A stretch of DNA of 64,000 nucleotides from Streptomyces halstedii. GTDB lineage: Bacteria; Actinomycetota; Actinomycetes; Streptomycetales; Streptomycetaceae. The translations under genes were made by a program, and so were the position numbers. The stretch is taken from assembly GCA_000720535.1 (NCBI GenBank), contig JOAZ01000004.1, forward strand, positions 186,001 through 250,000, in the 5' to 3' direction. Shown piece by piece: positions 17,196 through 27,470 of the stretch. Position 1 is the stretch's first letter. Each line of letters opens with the position of its first letter. Below the pieces are notes generated by a model. The model worked only from the letters and a program-made list of their open reading frames with translations. It was not told the origin of the DNA and made no database searches.

Positions 17196-19723
17196 GCGGC
17201 CCCGCTGTCCACACCGCCTCGGGACGGCGGCTGGGGGTGGCTGATCCGAGGCAGGAGGGGCCGCTCGACCTCAGGCTCGTCCCGCCCGCTCTGGCGGCCT
17301 GGGCCGCCACCGCACTCGCTCTGGACGCGCCGGGACGCTGGGTCGCCGTGGGTGTGGCGCTCGCCGCCTGTGCCGCCCTGGGCATCGTGGGCGGAACCTG
17401 GGCCGCCGGCAGGGTGGACCGGGCCCGGGGCCCCGGGCCCGGACGGGCCGGCGGCGGCGCACCGGCGTACAGATGGTGGCGCGGCACCGCCGCCGCCGGA
17501 GTGCTGCTCTGCGCGGCGGCCGGTGCGGCGGCCGCCGGGCTCCATGGAGCCGATGCCCGGAGCGGGCCCGTACCCGGCCTGGCCCAGAGCTTCGCCCGTG
17601 CCGACGCGGAGGTGACGGTCACGTCCGACCCCCGCAGGACCCGGCCGCAGATCACGGGAGATCACAGCATGCCCGCCTCCCTGCTCGTGGATGCCGAGGT
17701 CACCCGGCTCACCACCGCGGACGGTACCGTCACCCGGCTGCGCACCCCCGTGCTCCTCATGGTCACACCGGGCGAGGCGGCCGACCGGTGGCAACGGCTG
17801 CTGCCCACCACCGGGCTCCGGATCGGTGGACGGTTCGCACCGCCGCGGCACGAGGGCGAACGCATCGCGGCCGTGGTCCGCGCGGACGCGGGCGGGCCAC
17901 CCGAGGTGATCAGGGCACCCACCCTTGTGCAGCGCGTGGCGGGGAAGCTGCGGGCCGGTCTGCGCGAGGCCACCGACGGACTCGCGCCCGACGCGCGTGC
18001 GCTCCTGCCGGGGCTGGTCGTCGGTGACACCTCCCGGGTCACTCCCGAACTGGACGACGCCTTCAAAGCCACCGACCTCACGCACCTGCTGGCCGTCTCC
18101 GGGTCCAATCTGTCGATTCTGCTCTTCCTCCTCATCGGGCCCCCGGGGTCCGCCCTGCGCAGCGAACGCCGGGGCCTGGCACCGCGCCTGGGTCTCTCCC
18201 TGCGCCTGACCGCACTGACCGGAGGAGGTGTCGCGCTCGCCTTCGTGATCGTCTGCCGACCCGAGCCGAGTGTCCTGCGCGCGGCGGCCTGCGGACTGAT
18301 CACCCTGCTGGCCATCGGCACGGGCCGCCGGAGGTCGCTGATCCCCGCCCTGGCCGCGGCGGTCCTGCTGCTGGTGCTCTACGACCCGTGGCTGGCCCGA
18401 AGTTACGGCTTCCTGCTGTCCGTGCTGGCCACCGGTGCGCTGCTGACACTCGCCCCACGGTGGAGCGGTGCCCTGCAACGGCGCGGGGTCCCGCCGGGAC
18501 TCGCCGAGGTGCTGGCCGCGGCCGGGGCCGCCCAGGCGGTCTGCGCCCCGGTGGTCGTCGTCCTCGCCTCACGGGTGAGCCTGGTGGCGATCCCCTGCAA
18601 TCTGCTCGCGGAGTTCGCCGTCGCGCCCGCCACCGTCCTGGGTTTCGCGGCGCTCGCCGTGGCCCCGGTGTCGATACCGGCGGCGCAGACCCTGGCCACG
18701 GTCGCCGGCTGGCCGGCCGGGTGGATCGCCACGGTCGCCCGTACCGGAGCATCCTTGCCCGGCGCCCAGGCCGACTGGCCCGGCGGGTGGCAGGGGGCAG
18801 GACTGCTGGCCGCCGTCACCGTCGTCCTGGTGCTGTCCGCCCGCCGCCTGGCCCGCCACCCCTGGGTCTGCTCGGCGGCCGCGCTGCTCCTGGTCCTCGC
18901 GGTGCTGAGGCCCGTGCCGCTCACCAGGATCATGAGCGGGTGGCCTCCGCCGGGCTGGGCGTTCGCGCTGTGCGACGTGGGGCAGGGAGACGCCATGGTG
19001 CTCGCGGCCGGACAGGGGAGCGGAGTCGTCGTGGACACCGGCCCCGACCCCCGGCCCGTCGACCGGTGCCTGCGTGAACTCGGCATCACGCGGGTGCCGC
19101 TCCTGGTGCTGACGCACTTCCACGCCGACCATGTGCGGGGTCTGCCGGGGGTGTTACGGGGACGCGAGGTCGGCGCCGTCCAGACGACGAGCCTGCGGAA
19201 ACCGGCCGAGCAGGCGGCGTTCGTGAGGCGTACCGCCGCCGAGGCGCACGTCCCCGTCGTGCCGGCCGTGCCGGGGGAGCGCCGCCGGCTCGGGCCCCTC
19301 GACTGGCAGGTGCTCTGGCCCGCACCTCAGGTGGCGGGCGCGCCACCGTACTTCCTGACGGAGCCCAACGACTCCAGCCTCACCCTGTTCGTGCGGTCGG
19401 GTGCGCTGACCCTGCTGCTCCTCGGCGACCTGGAACCCCCCGCCCAGCAAGGGGTCCTGCGCAGATACCCGGCGCTGCCCCGGGTGGACGTCCTCAAGGT
19501 GGCGCACCACGGCTCCGCCTACCAGGACGCCGGACTCCTGCGCACCGCCCACCCCAGGCTCGCGGTCATCAGCTGCGGCACCGACAATCCCTACGGCCAT
19601 CCGGCGGCCCGGACGGTCGAGGCACTCACGGCGTCGGGAGCACGGGTGTTGCGTACGGACATCGACGGGGCGATCGCGGTGTCCGGTGCCGGGGCCGGGC
19701 TGCGCGCGGTGGGCCGTTCATGA
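17192..19723 (+). CDS. comEC: ComEC/Rec2 DNA-uptake channel protein
   Basis: 843 residues from GTG 17192, overlapping the comEA stop as GTGA (translational coupling). N-terminal helices and an outer OB-type domain (about 1-230) are followed by the competence membrane domain with 'ATDLTHLLAVSGSNLSILLF' and many hydrophobic helices (about 290-580). The C-terminal metallo-beta-lactamase domain has 'LTHFHADHVRG' and 'VLKVAHHGSAYQ'. The domain is thought to degrade one strand of incoming DNA. The Leu codon at 19154-19156 is TTA, as in comEA. Streptomyces is not known for natural competence, so the role here (DNA uptake, recycling or another transport) is open. Confidence 0.95.
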   Translation: MSGPAVHTASGRRLGVADPRQEGPLDLRLVPPALAAWAATALALDAPGRWVAVGVALAACAALGIVGGTWAAGRVDRARGPGPGRAGGGAPAYRWWRGTAAAGVLLCAAAGAAAAGLHGADARSGPVPGLAQSFARADAEVTVTSDPRRTRPQITGDHSMPASLLVDAEVTRLTTADGTVTRLRTPVLLMVTPGEAADRWQRLLPTTGLRIGGRFAPPRHEGERIAAVVRADAGGPPEVIRAPTLVQRVAGKLRAGLREATDGLAPDARALLPGLVVGDTSRVTPELDDAFKATDLTHLLAVSGSNLSILLFLLIGPPGSALRSERRGLAPRLGLSLRLTALTGGGVALAFVIVCRPEPSVLRAAACGLITLLAIGTGRRRSLIPALAAAVLLLVLYDPWLARSYGFLLSVLATGALLTLAPRWSGALQRRGVPPGLAEVLAAAGAAQAVCAPVVVVLASRVSLVAIPCNLLAEFAVAPATVLGFAALAVAPVSIPAAQTLATVAGWPAGWIATVARTGASLPGAQADWPGGWQGAGLLAAVTVVLVLSARRLARHPWVCSAAALLLVLAVLRPVPLTRIMSGWPPPGWAFALCDVGQGDAMVLAAGQGSGVVVDTGPDPRPVDRCLRELGITRVPLLVLTHFHADHVRGLPGVLRGREVGAVQTTSLRKPAEQAAFVRRTAAEAHVPVVPAVPGERRRLGPLDWQVLWPAPQVAGAPPYFLTEPNDSSLTLFVRSGALTLLLLGDLEPPAQQGVLRRYPALPRVDVLKVAHHGSAYQDAGLLRTAHPRLAVISCGTDNPYGHPAARTVEALTASGARVLRTDIDGAIAVSGAGAGLRAVGRS

Positions 19724-19898
19724 GCGGGGGCCAATTCGGACCTTCGGTCACACCTCGCCTCAACCCGCGTCGAGGTGCGTGTTTGCCTCGAACGTGGCAA
19801 TGGTGGTCGAATGTTCATTCGTCGGCGGGCCGCTGCTCCGACAACGACGTCCAGCCGTCAGGGGTCCGAGGTGAGAACCGCCCTGGGGAGTACTGCGC

Positions 19899-20783
19899 AT
19901 GTTCGGCCGTTTGCTAGGCAAGAAGGCCAAGTCGGGCCACGTGTTCGGCGGCGCCGTCGCGGGACTGCCGGTGCCGCACACCGCCGGTCTGCTCAGTTGC
20001 CGGGTACTGGACCCGGTGGGTGAACCGCTGCGGCAGGCCGAGTTCGCCGTCACCGACGCGGCCGGCCGCAAGGTCGTCGGCGGCGAGACGGACCCCTTCG
20101 GAAGCGTCGTCGCCACCGTCCCCCCGGGCGAGTACCGCCTGGCCGTCACGGCGGAGGGCTTCACCCCGTTCCACAGCCAGACCACGGTGTCCGAGGGCGG
20201 GCACACCGGCCTCGGGGACGTGACGCTCCAGATGTCCCAGCCGCCGCAGCTTCCCGTCCCGGGGGAGTGGGAGATCGAGCCGACGCACTCCCAGATCGGC
20301 TTCACCGCACGCCACATCGGGATGGCCCGTATCCACGGCAGGTTCAACACCTTCGCCGGGGCGGTCCGGATCGCCGACCGCATGGAGGACTCCGCCATGC
20401 ACGTCGTCATCGACGCCGCGTCGATCGACACGAACGTCCAGATGCGTGACGACCATCTGCGGTCCTCGGACTTCCTGGACGTGGGCCGCTACCCCACGCT
20501 GGAGTTCTACAGCGACCGCTTCGTCCACCGGGGCGGCAGCCGATGGGGGGTCAGCGGTGCGCTCACCCTGCACGGAGTGAGCCGCACGATCACCCTGGAC
20601 ACCCGGTACCTCGGTCTCGGCAACGGCCTGGAGGGCGAGGTCCGCGCCGCCTGCCGGGCCACCACGGAGCTGCACCGGGAGGACTTCACCCTCACCTGGC
20701 AGACCATGCTGGCCCGGGGGATCGCCGTGGTCGGCTCCAGCATCTCGATCGACATGGACATACAGATCGTTCCCAAGAGCTGA
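19899..20783 (+). CDS. YceI-domain protein with carboxypeptidase-regulatory-like front domain
   Basis: 294 residues from ATG 19899. Residues about 25-105 form a beta-sandwich of the carboxypeptidase-regulatory type ('LSCRVLDPVGEPLRQAEF', 'PPGEYRLAVTAEGFTPF'). Residues about 118-294 are a YceI lipocalin-like domain ('WEIEPTHSQIGFTARHIGM', 'FDVGRYPTLEF'-like text 'LDVGRYPTLEFYS', 'ALTLHGVSRTI', ending in the Ile/Asp-rich last strand). YceI proteins bind isoprenoid or polyprenyl ligands. There is no signal peptide, so it is probably cytosolic. It stands alone, with a low-G+C 175-bp leader that carries a LexA-like palindrome. Confidence 0.86.
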   Translation: MFGRLLGKKAKSGHVFGGAVAGLPVPHTAGLLSCRVLDPVGEPLRQAEFAVTDAAGRKVVGGETDPFGSVVATVPPGEYRLAVTAEGFTPFHSQTTVSEGGHTGLGDVTLQMSQPPQLPVPGEWEIEPTHSQIGFTARHIGMARIHGRFNTFAGAVRIADRMEDSAMHVVIDAASIDTNVQMRDDHLRSSDFLDVGRYPTLEFYSDRFVHRGGSRWGVSGALTLHGVSRTITLDTRYLGLGNGLEGEVRAACRATTELHREDFTLTWQTMLARGIAVVGSSISIDMDIQIVPKS

Positions 20784-20837
20784 CGGCCGCCCGGCGACGA
20801 CGCCGGCCGGGGACACCGTGACGGCGGCCGGGTGCCG

Positions 20838-21083
20838 TCAGGGCGCCTCCAGCCATCCCTCGTACTCCGCGGCGAACGCGTCGAGGGCCGTGGCGTCCAG
20901 CCGTCCGGCCGGGTCCTCCACGACCACGAGCCACTGGGCGTCCTCGGCGTCGTCCTCGCCGGCCAGGGCGTCCCGTACGAGCTGGGGCTCCTCGGTGACG
21001 CCGAAGCGGTCGGCCAGTTCGTCGGCCGCGTCCTGGGCCGCGTCGCGGTCGGGCAGCACCAGTACATGTCTCACATCGCTCAC
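20838..21083 (-). CDS. Small acidic hypothetical protein
   Basis: 81 residues when started at GTG 21083, chosen because GGAG lies 9 nt upstream; ATG 21101 would add six residues. The sequence 'SDVRHVLVLPDRDAAQDAAD' then 'DAQWLVVVEDPAGRLDA' suggests a small alpha/beta fold of two repeated strand-helix units, similar to proteins related to the RNaseE-inhibitor/DUF fold, but I cannot name it. Convergent with the YceI gene and divergent from holA. Confidence 0.75.
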   Translation of the reverse strand: MSDVRHVLVLPDRDAAQDAADELADRFGVTEEPQLVRDALAGEDDAEDAQWLVVVEDPAGRLDATALDAFAAEYEGWLEAP

Positions 21084-21280
21084 CCGGACATTCTCCGGCA
21101 TCCGCGTCCCGGCGGATTCCCGCCCCGGCCGAGCGAGTCCGTGGGGACGGCCTCCCCGCGCGTCACCGGGCGGTGCCGGATGCGTCCGGGCCCCGGTTCC
21201 GGCGGGCCCGGCCCTGTGGTCCCGGGGGAGGCGAGCGGGGGGAGAGGGCGCTGTCACAGGTGCGTGGGATGCTGGAGGAG

Positions 21281-22270
21281 ATGGCCACCAGAAGGAATTC
21301 CACCGACGATCCGCTCGCCCCCGTCACGCTCGCCGTGGGCCAGGAGGACCTGCTCCTGGACCGTGCCGTGCAGCACGTCGTGGCGGCGGCCCGCGCGTCC
21401 GACGCCGACACCGACGTCCGCGACCTGACCTCCGACCAGCTCCAGCCCGGCACGCTCGCCGAGCTGACCAGTCCGTCGCTCTTCGCGGAACGCAAGGTGG
21501 TGATCGTCCGCAACGCGCAGGACCTCTCCGCCGACACGGTCAAGGACGTCAAGGCGTACCTCACCGCGCCCGCCGAGGAGATCACGCTCGTGCTCCTGCA
21601 CGCGGGCGGAGCCAAGGGCAAGGGTCTGCTGGACGCCGTACGGAAGGCCGGGGCACGTGAGGTCGCCTGCCCCAGGACCACCAAGCCCGCCGAACGGCTC
21701 ACCTTCGTGAGGTCGGAGTTCCGGACGCTGGGGCGTTCCGCCACCGCCGAGGCCTGCCAGGCGCTCGTGGACTCCATCGGCAGTGATCTGCGCGAGCTGG
21801 CGAGCGCCGTCTCGCAACTGGCCGCGGACGTCGAGGGCACCATCGACGAGGCGGTCGTGGGCCGGTACTACACGGGCCGGGCCGAGGCGTCCTCGTTCAC
21901 CGTCGCCGACCGGGCGGTCGAGGGCCGGGCCGCGGAGGCGCTGGAGGCACTGCGCTGGTCGCTGTCGACCGGAGTCGCCCCCGTGCTGATCACCAGCGCG
22001 CTCGCCCAGGGCGTCCGCGCCATCGGCAAGCTCTCGTCGGCGCGGGGCGGCCGCCCCGCCGACCTCGCACGTGAACTCGGCATGCCGCCCTGGAAGATCG
22101 ACCGGGTGCGCCAGCAGATGAGGGGATGGACCCCGGACGGGGTGTCGGCGGCGCTCCGGGCGGTCGCCGTGGCCGACGCCGGGGTCAAGGGCGGCGGGGA
22201 CGACCCCGAGTACGCCTTGGAGAAGGCCGTGGTCGCGATCGCGCGCGCGGCCCGTTCCGGAGGACGCTGA
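21281..22270 (+). CDS. holA: DNA polymerase III subunit delta
   Basis: 329 residues from ATG 21281. Clamp-loader subunit that opens the sliding clamp. Diagnostic text: 'APVTLAVGQEDLLLDRAVQH' at the start (loader domain I), 'LRELASAVSQLA' and 'EASSFTVADRAVEGRAAEAL' in the middle, and 'PPWKIDRVRQQMRGWTPDGV' in the C-terminal collar. No Walker motif, as expected for delta. ATG 21269 is an alternative start. comEC and holA are often close in actinobacteria, here separated by the YceI gene. Confidence 0.94.
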   Translation: MATRRNSTDDPLAPVTLAVGQEDLLLDRAVQHVVAAARASDADTDVRDLTSDQLQPGTLAELTSPSLFAERKVVIVRNAQDLSADTVKDVKAYLTAPAEEITLVLLHAGGAKGKGLLDAVRKAGAREVACPRTTKPAERLTFVRSEFRTLGRSATAEACQALVDSIGSDLRELASAVSQLAADVEGTIDEAVVGRYYTGRAEASSFTVADRAVEGRAAEALEALRWSLSTGVAPVLITSALAQGVRAIGKLSSARGGRPADLARELGMPPWKIDRVRQQMRGWTPDGVSAALRAVAVADAGVKGGGDDPEYALEKAVVAIARAARSGGR

Positions 22271-22433
22271 GCCGGCACCCGCCGTAGAAGAGTAGAAGAC
22301 CGGCGTGCTCCGCGCCCGGGCGAGCTGGCGGCCCAGACACCTCGGGCACCCTGACACCCCCCGGCCACCTCGTGGCCCCGGACCATCAGCGCCCCGCCCC
22401 CACCGGCGACGCGAAGGCCCCCGCGGGCAACGC

Positions 22434-22477
22434 GAAGGCCCCGGGCCTGTCCTGGGGAGGACAGGCCCGGGGCCTTC
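22434..22477. terminator. Shared terminator between holA and rpsT
   Basis: A perfect 19-bp stem (22434-22452 with 22459-22477) around the loop TGGGGA, starting GAAGGCCCC. It lies between convergent genes and can act in both directions. A short copy of the left-arm start (GCGAAGGCCCC) lies just upstream. Nothing else is apparent in 22271-22598. Confidence 0.8.
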
Positions 22478-22598
22478 GTGTTCATGCTCGGTGCGCCGCA
22501 CCCGCGTGGCGAACGCAGGTTCGGTGTGCGGCGCGGGGTGCCGGTCAGGAGCGGGAGAGAGGGCCCGCTGAATCCGTTCCGGCGTTCACAGCACAAGC

Positions 22599-22865
22599 TC
22601 AGCCCTGGAGGCCGGCCACCTTGACTGCCAGCGCCGACTTCTTGTTGGCGGCGGAGTTCTTGTGGATGACACCCTTCGAGACAGCCTTGTCGAGCGCGCG
22701 CGACGCGTCGCGAGCGGCCACGGTGGCCTTCTCGACGTCGCCGGCGGCGGCAGCCTCACGGGCCTTGCGGATCGCGGTCTTGAGCGACGACTTGACGGCC
22801 TTGTTACGCAGGCGCGCCTTCTCGTTGGTCTTGTTCCGCTTGATCTGGGACTTGATGTTCGCCAC
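22599..22865 (-). CDS. rpsT: 30S ribosomal protein S20
   Basis: 88 residues, the usual S20 length, from GTG 22865. The protein begins '[20 protein letters not shown]', a textbook S20 start, and is lysine- and alanine-rich and helical throughout, with '[15 protein letters not shown]' near the end. It binds 16S rRNA early in 30S assembly. It is divergent from lepA across a 216-bp region that should hold both promoters. The open frame extends beyond the start but has no family resemblance there. Confidence 0.98.
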   Translation of the reverse strand: MANIKSQIKRNKTNEKARLRNKAVKSSLKTAIRKAREAAAAGDVEKATVAARDASRALDKAVSKGVIHKNSAANKKSALAVKVAGLQG

Positions 22866-23081
22866 GAAAGAGCCTTTGCAGGTTCGTTGGATCTTCATTG
22901 GGGTGCCACGCCGCTTCGGAGAGCCACGAGGCACAGCTGCCCACGGTATCAGTCACCCTCCGACCGGCCCAAACCGCTCGGTACCGCCCAGGCGTGGGAC
23001 GATGGGAGCTACGTATCGATCCGTCCGACCCGACTTCGACCCGAGACACGGCGTCCGGCGTCTCAAGAATCAGGACCCTGC

Positions 23082-24956
23082 GTGCCCGCGACTCCTATCC
23101 ACGTGCCCGAGCCGAGCCGTACCGACCCGGCGCTGATCCGTAACTTCTGCATCATCGCCCATATCGACCACGGCAAGTCGACGCTTGCCGACCGGATGCT
23201 CCAGCTGACGGGTGTGGTCGACCAGCGGCAGATGCGCGCCCAGTATCTCGACCGGATGGACATCGAGCGCGAGCGCGGTATCACCATCAAGTCCCAGGCG
23301 GTCCGTCTGCCGTGGGCGCCCACCGAGGGTGCGGACCAGGGCAGGACCCACGTCCTCAACATGATCGACACCCCCGGCCACGTGGACTTCACCTATGAGG
23401 TCTCCCGCTCCCTCGCCGCCTGCGAGGGCACGGTCCTGCTGGTCGACGCGGCCCAGGGCATCGAGGCGCAGACACTCGCCAACCTCTACCTGGCGATGGA
23501 GAACGACCTCACCATCGTGCCGGTGCTCAACAAGATCGACCTGCCCGCGGCACAGCCGGAGAAGTTCTCCGAGGAGCTGGCCAACCTCATCGGCTGCTCG
23601 CCCGACGACGTGCTCAAGGTCTCGGCGAAGACCGGGGTCGGCGTGGAAGCCCTGCTCGACCGGGTGGTCAAGGACGTCCCGGCCCCGGTCGGCGTCGCCG
23701 ACGCCCCCGCCCGCGCGATGATCTTCGACTCCGTGTACGACTCCTACCGGGGCGTCGTCACCTACGTCAGGGTCGTCGACGGCCAGCTCAACAAGCGCGA
23801 GCGCATCAGGATGATGTCGACGGGCGCCACCCACGAGCTGCTGGAGATCGGCGTCTCCTCGCCCGAGATGACCCCGGCCGACGGCATCGGTGTCGGCGAG
23901 GTCGGCTACATCATCACCGGGGTGAAGGACGTCCGGCAGTCCAAGGTCGGTGACACCATCACCAGCCTCAGCAACGGGGCGACCGAGCCGCTGGGCGGGT
24001 ACAAGGACCCCAAGCCCATGGTGTTCTCCGGCCTCTACCCGCTGGACGGCTCGGACTACCCGGACCTGCGCGAGGCCCTGGACAAGCTCCAGCTCAACGA
24101 CGCCGCCCTGGTGTACGAGCCGGAGACCTCGGCCGCGCTCGGCTTCGGTTTCCGTGTGGGCTTCCTCGGCCTGCTCCACCTCGACGTGGTCCGCGAGCGG
24201 CTGGAGCGCGAGTTCGGCCTGGAGCTCATCGCCACCGCGCCCAACGTGGTCTACCGCGTCGAGATGGAGGACGGTACCGAGCACACCGTCACCAACCCGA
24301 GCGAGTTCCCCGAGGGCAAGATCGACAAGGTCCACGAGCCGGTCGTGAGGGCCACGGTCCTGGCGCCCAGCGAGTTCATCGGCGCGATCATGGAGCTCTG
24401 CCAGAACCGGCGCGGCACCCTGCTCGGCATGGACTACCTCTCCGAGGACCGCGTCGAGATCCGCTACACCCTGCCGCTGGCCGAGATCGTCTTCGACTTC
24501 TTCGACCAGCTGAAGTCCAAGACCCGCGGGTACGCCTCCCTCGACTACGAGCCCACGGGCGAGCAGGCGGCCCAGCTCGTCAAGGTGGACATCCTCCTCC
24601 ACGGCGACAAGGTCGACGCGTTCTCCGCGGTCACCCACAAGGACAAGGCGTACGCGTACGGCGTCCGGCTCGTCGCCAAGCTGCAGAAGCTCATCCCCCG
24701 GCAGAACTTCGAGGTGCCGATCCAGGCGGCCATCGGCTCCCGGGTCATCGCCCGTGAGACCGTCCGCGCCATCCGCAAGGACGTCCTCGCCAAGTGCTAC
24801 GGCGGTGACATCTCCCGTAAGCGGAAGCTGCTGGAGAAGCAGAAGGAAGGCAAGAAGCGGATGAAGATGGTCGGCAACGTGGAGGTGCCGCAGGACGCGT
24901 TCATCTCCGTCCTGTCGACCGACGAGTCGGCCGGCGAGAGCAAGGGCAAGAAGTAG
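23082..24956 (+). CDS. lepA: Elongation factor 4 (LepA)
   Basis: Ribosome-associated GTPase of 624 residues from GTG 23082, with AGGA 7 nt upstream. G1 '[14 protein letters not shown]', switch region '[12 protein letters not shown]', G3 'DTPGHVDF', G4 'NKIDLPAA', then domain II, an EF-G-like domain III and the LepA-specific C-terminal domain ending in the lysine-rich '[20 protein letters not shown]'. It helps translation or ribosome assembly under stress. Divergent pairing with rpsT is typical of actinobacteria. A 24-bp tandem repeat and a strong terminator follow. Confidence 0.98.
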   Translation: MPATPIHVPEPSRTDPALIRNFCIIAHIDHGKSTLADRMLQLTGVVDQRQMRAQYLDRMDIERERGITIKSQAVRLPWAPTEGADQGRTHVLNMIDTPGHVDFTYEVSRSLAACEGTVLLVDAAQGIEAQTLANLYLAMENDLTIVPVLNKIDLPAAQPEKFSEELANLIGCSPDDVLKVSAKTGVGVEALLDRVVKDVPAPVGVADAPARAMIFDSVYDSYRGVVTYVRVVDGQLNKRERIRMMSTGATHELLEIGVSSPEMTPADGIGVGEVGYIITGVKDVRQSKVGDTITSLSNGATEPLGGYKDPKPMVFSGLYPLDGSDYPDLREALDKLQLNDAALVYEPETSAALGFGFRVGFLGLLHLDVVRERLEREFGLELIATAPNVVYRVEMEDGTEHTVTNPSEFPEGKIDKVHEPVVRATVLAPSEFIGAIMELCQNRRGTLLGMDYLSEDRVEIRYTLPLAEIVFDFFDQLKSKTRGYASLDYEPTGEQAAQLVKVDILLHGDKVDAFSAVTHKDKAYAYGVRLVAKLQKLIPRQNFEVPIQAAIGSRVIARETVRAIRKDVLAKCYGGDISRKRKLLEKQKEGKKRMKMVGNVEVPQDAFISVLSTDESAGESKGKK

Positions 24957-24957
24957 C

Positions 24958-25005
24958 CCCACCCCCGCGCGGAACGCCGTTCCCACCCCCGCGCGGAACG
25001 CCGGC
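24958..25005. repeat. 24-bp tandem duplication just after lepA
   Basis: Units at 24958-24981 and 24982-25005 are identical over 22 of 24 bases (start CCCACCCCCGCGCGG). The first begins one base after the lepA stop codon. Confidence 0.85.
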
Positions 25006-25039
25006 CGCTCTCCGCCCCGCGCGGCGGAGTACGCCGGGA

Positions 25040-25077
25040 GGCCCCTGGGCTGCGGACACGTCCGCGGCCCAGGGGCC
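25040..25077 (+). terminator. lepA terminator
   Basis: A 17-bp stem (25040-25056 with 25061-25077) with one G-T pair and the loop CACG, followed by CGTTCGTT. Downstream, 25080-25260 is locally A/T-richer and likely holds the ligase promoter. Confidence 0.8.
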
Positions 25078-25260
25078 CGTTCGTTATCAAGCGGCGGCCT
25101 GTTGCCCCTTACGCCACGGACCCGCGCGCTCTAGTCTGAGCAGCACCCCGTTAGTTACTCGCCAGTTAAACAAGCAGGCCGCGCGGGAACGAGAAGCAGG
25201 AAGACAAGCAGCAGCACCGAGAAGCCGGTCGTAGCACATGCCGCAGGCCCGGAGGACGTC

Positions 25261-27140
<1,880 letters not shown>

Positions 27141-27150
<10 letters not shown>

Positions 27151-27233
27151 CCGAGGCATGGCCGGCGGCGTGACCGAGACAATGACCGGAGGCGTGACCG
27201 AGGCGTGACGGTGGCGTGACCGGAGGTGTGACC
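27141..27233. repeat. 23-25-bp tandem repeat spanning a stop codon
   Basis: Units at 27141-27163, 27164-27187 and 27188-27212 share GGAGGCGTGACCGAG, followed by two shorter copies to 27233. The first copy contains the stop codon of the acyl-CoA ligase (TGA 27148-27150). The rest of the gap to 27470 is unremarkable and includes a locally A/T-richer stretch at 27318-27400 that may hold the next promoter. Confidence 0.8.
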
Positions 27234-27470
27234 CCCGGGGACCGAGGACGTGGCGCGGACGGCGCGCACGTCAGGGCCGGGACAGGCGAGTGCGCGGGCG
27301 CACGCCGGTCCCGGCCCGTTTCTGTCCGACGTGGATCGTTTTGGTCACTCGGTGCTTATGGGTACGCCCGGTCTGTCACTCTGTCCTAGGGTCTTTCGTC
27401 CTGCGCCGTGTTCCGGACGAGAGGCCCCGGACCGTCAGCGGCGTATCGCGAGACCGTCAGGAGCCGCACC

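Noticed and set aside
23070-24986. 638-codon open frame antisense to lepA
   Set aside because: Same G+C-driven shadow effect; no family resemblance.
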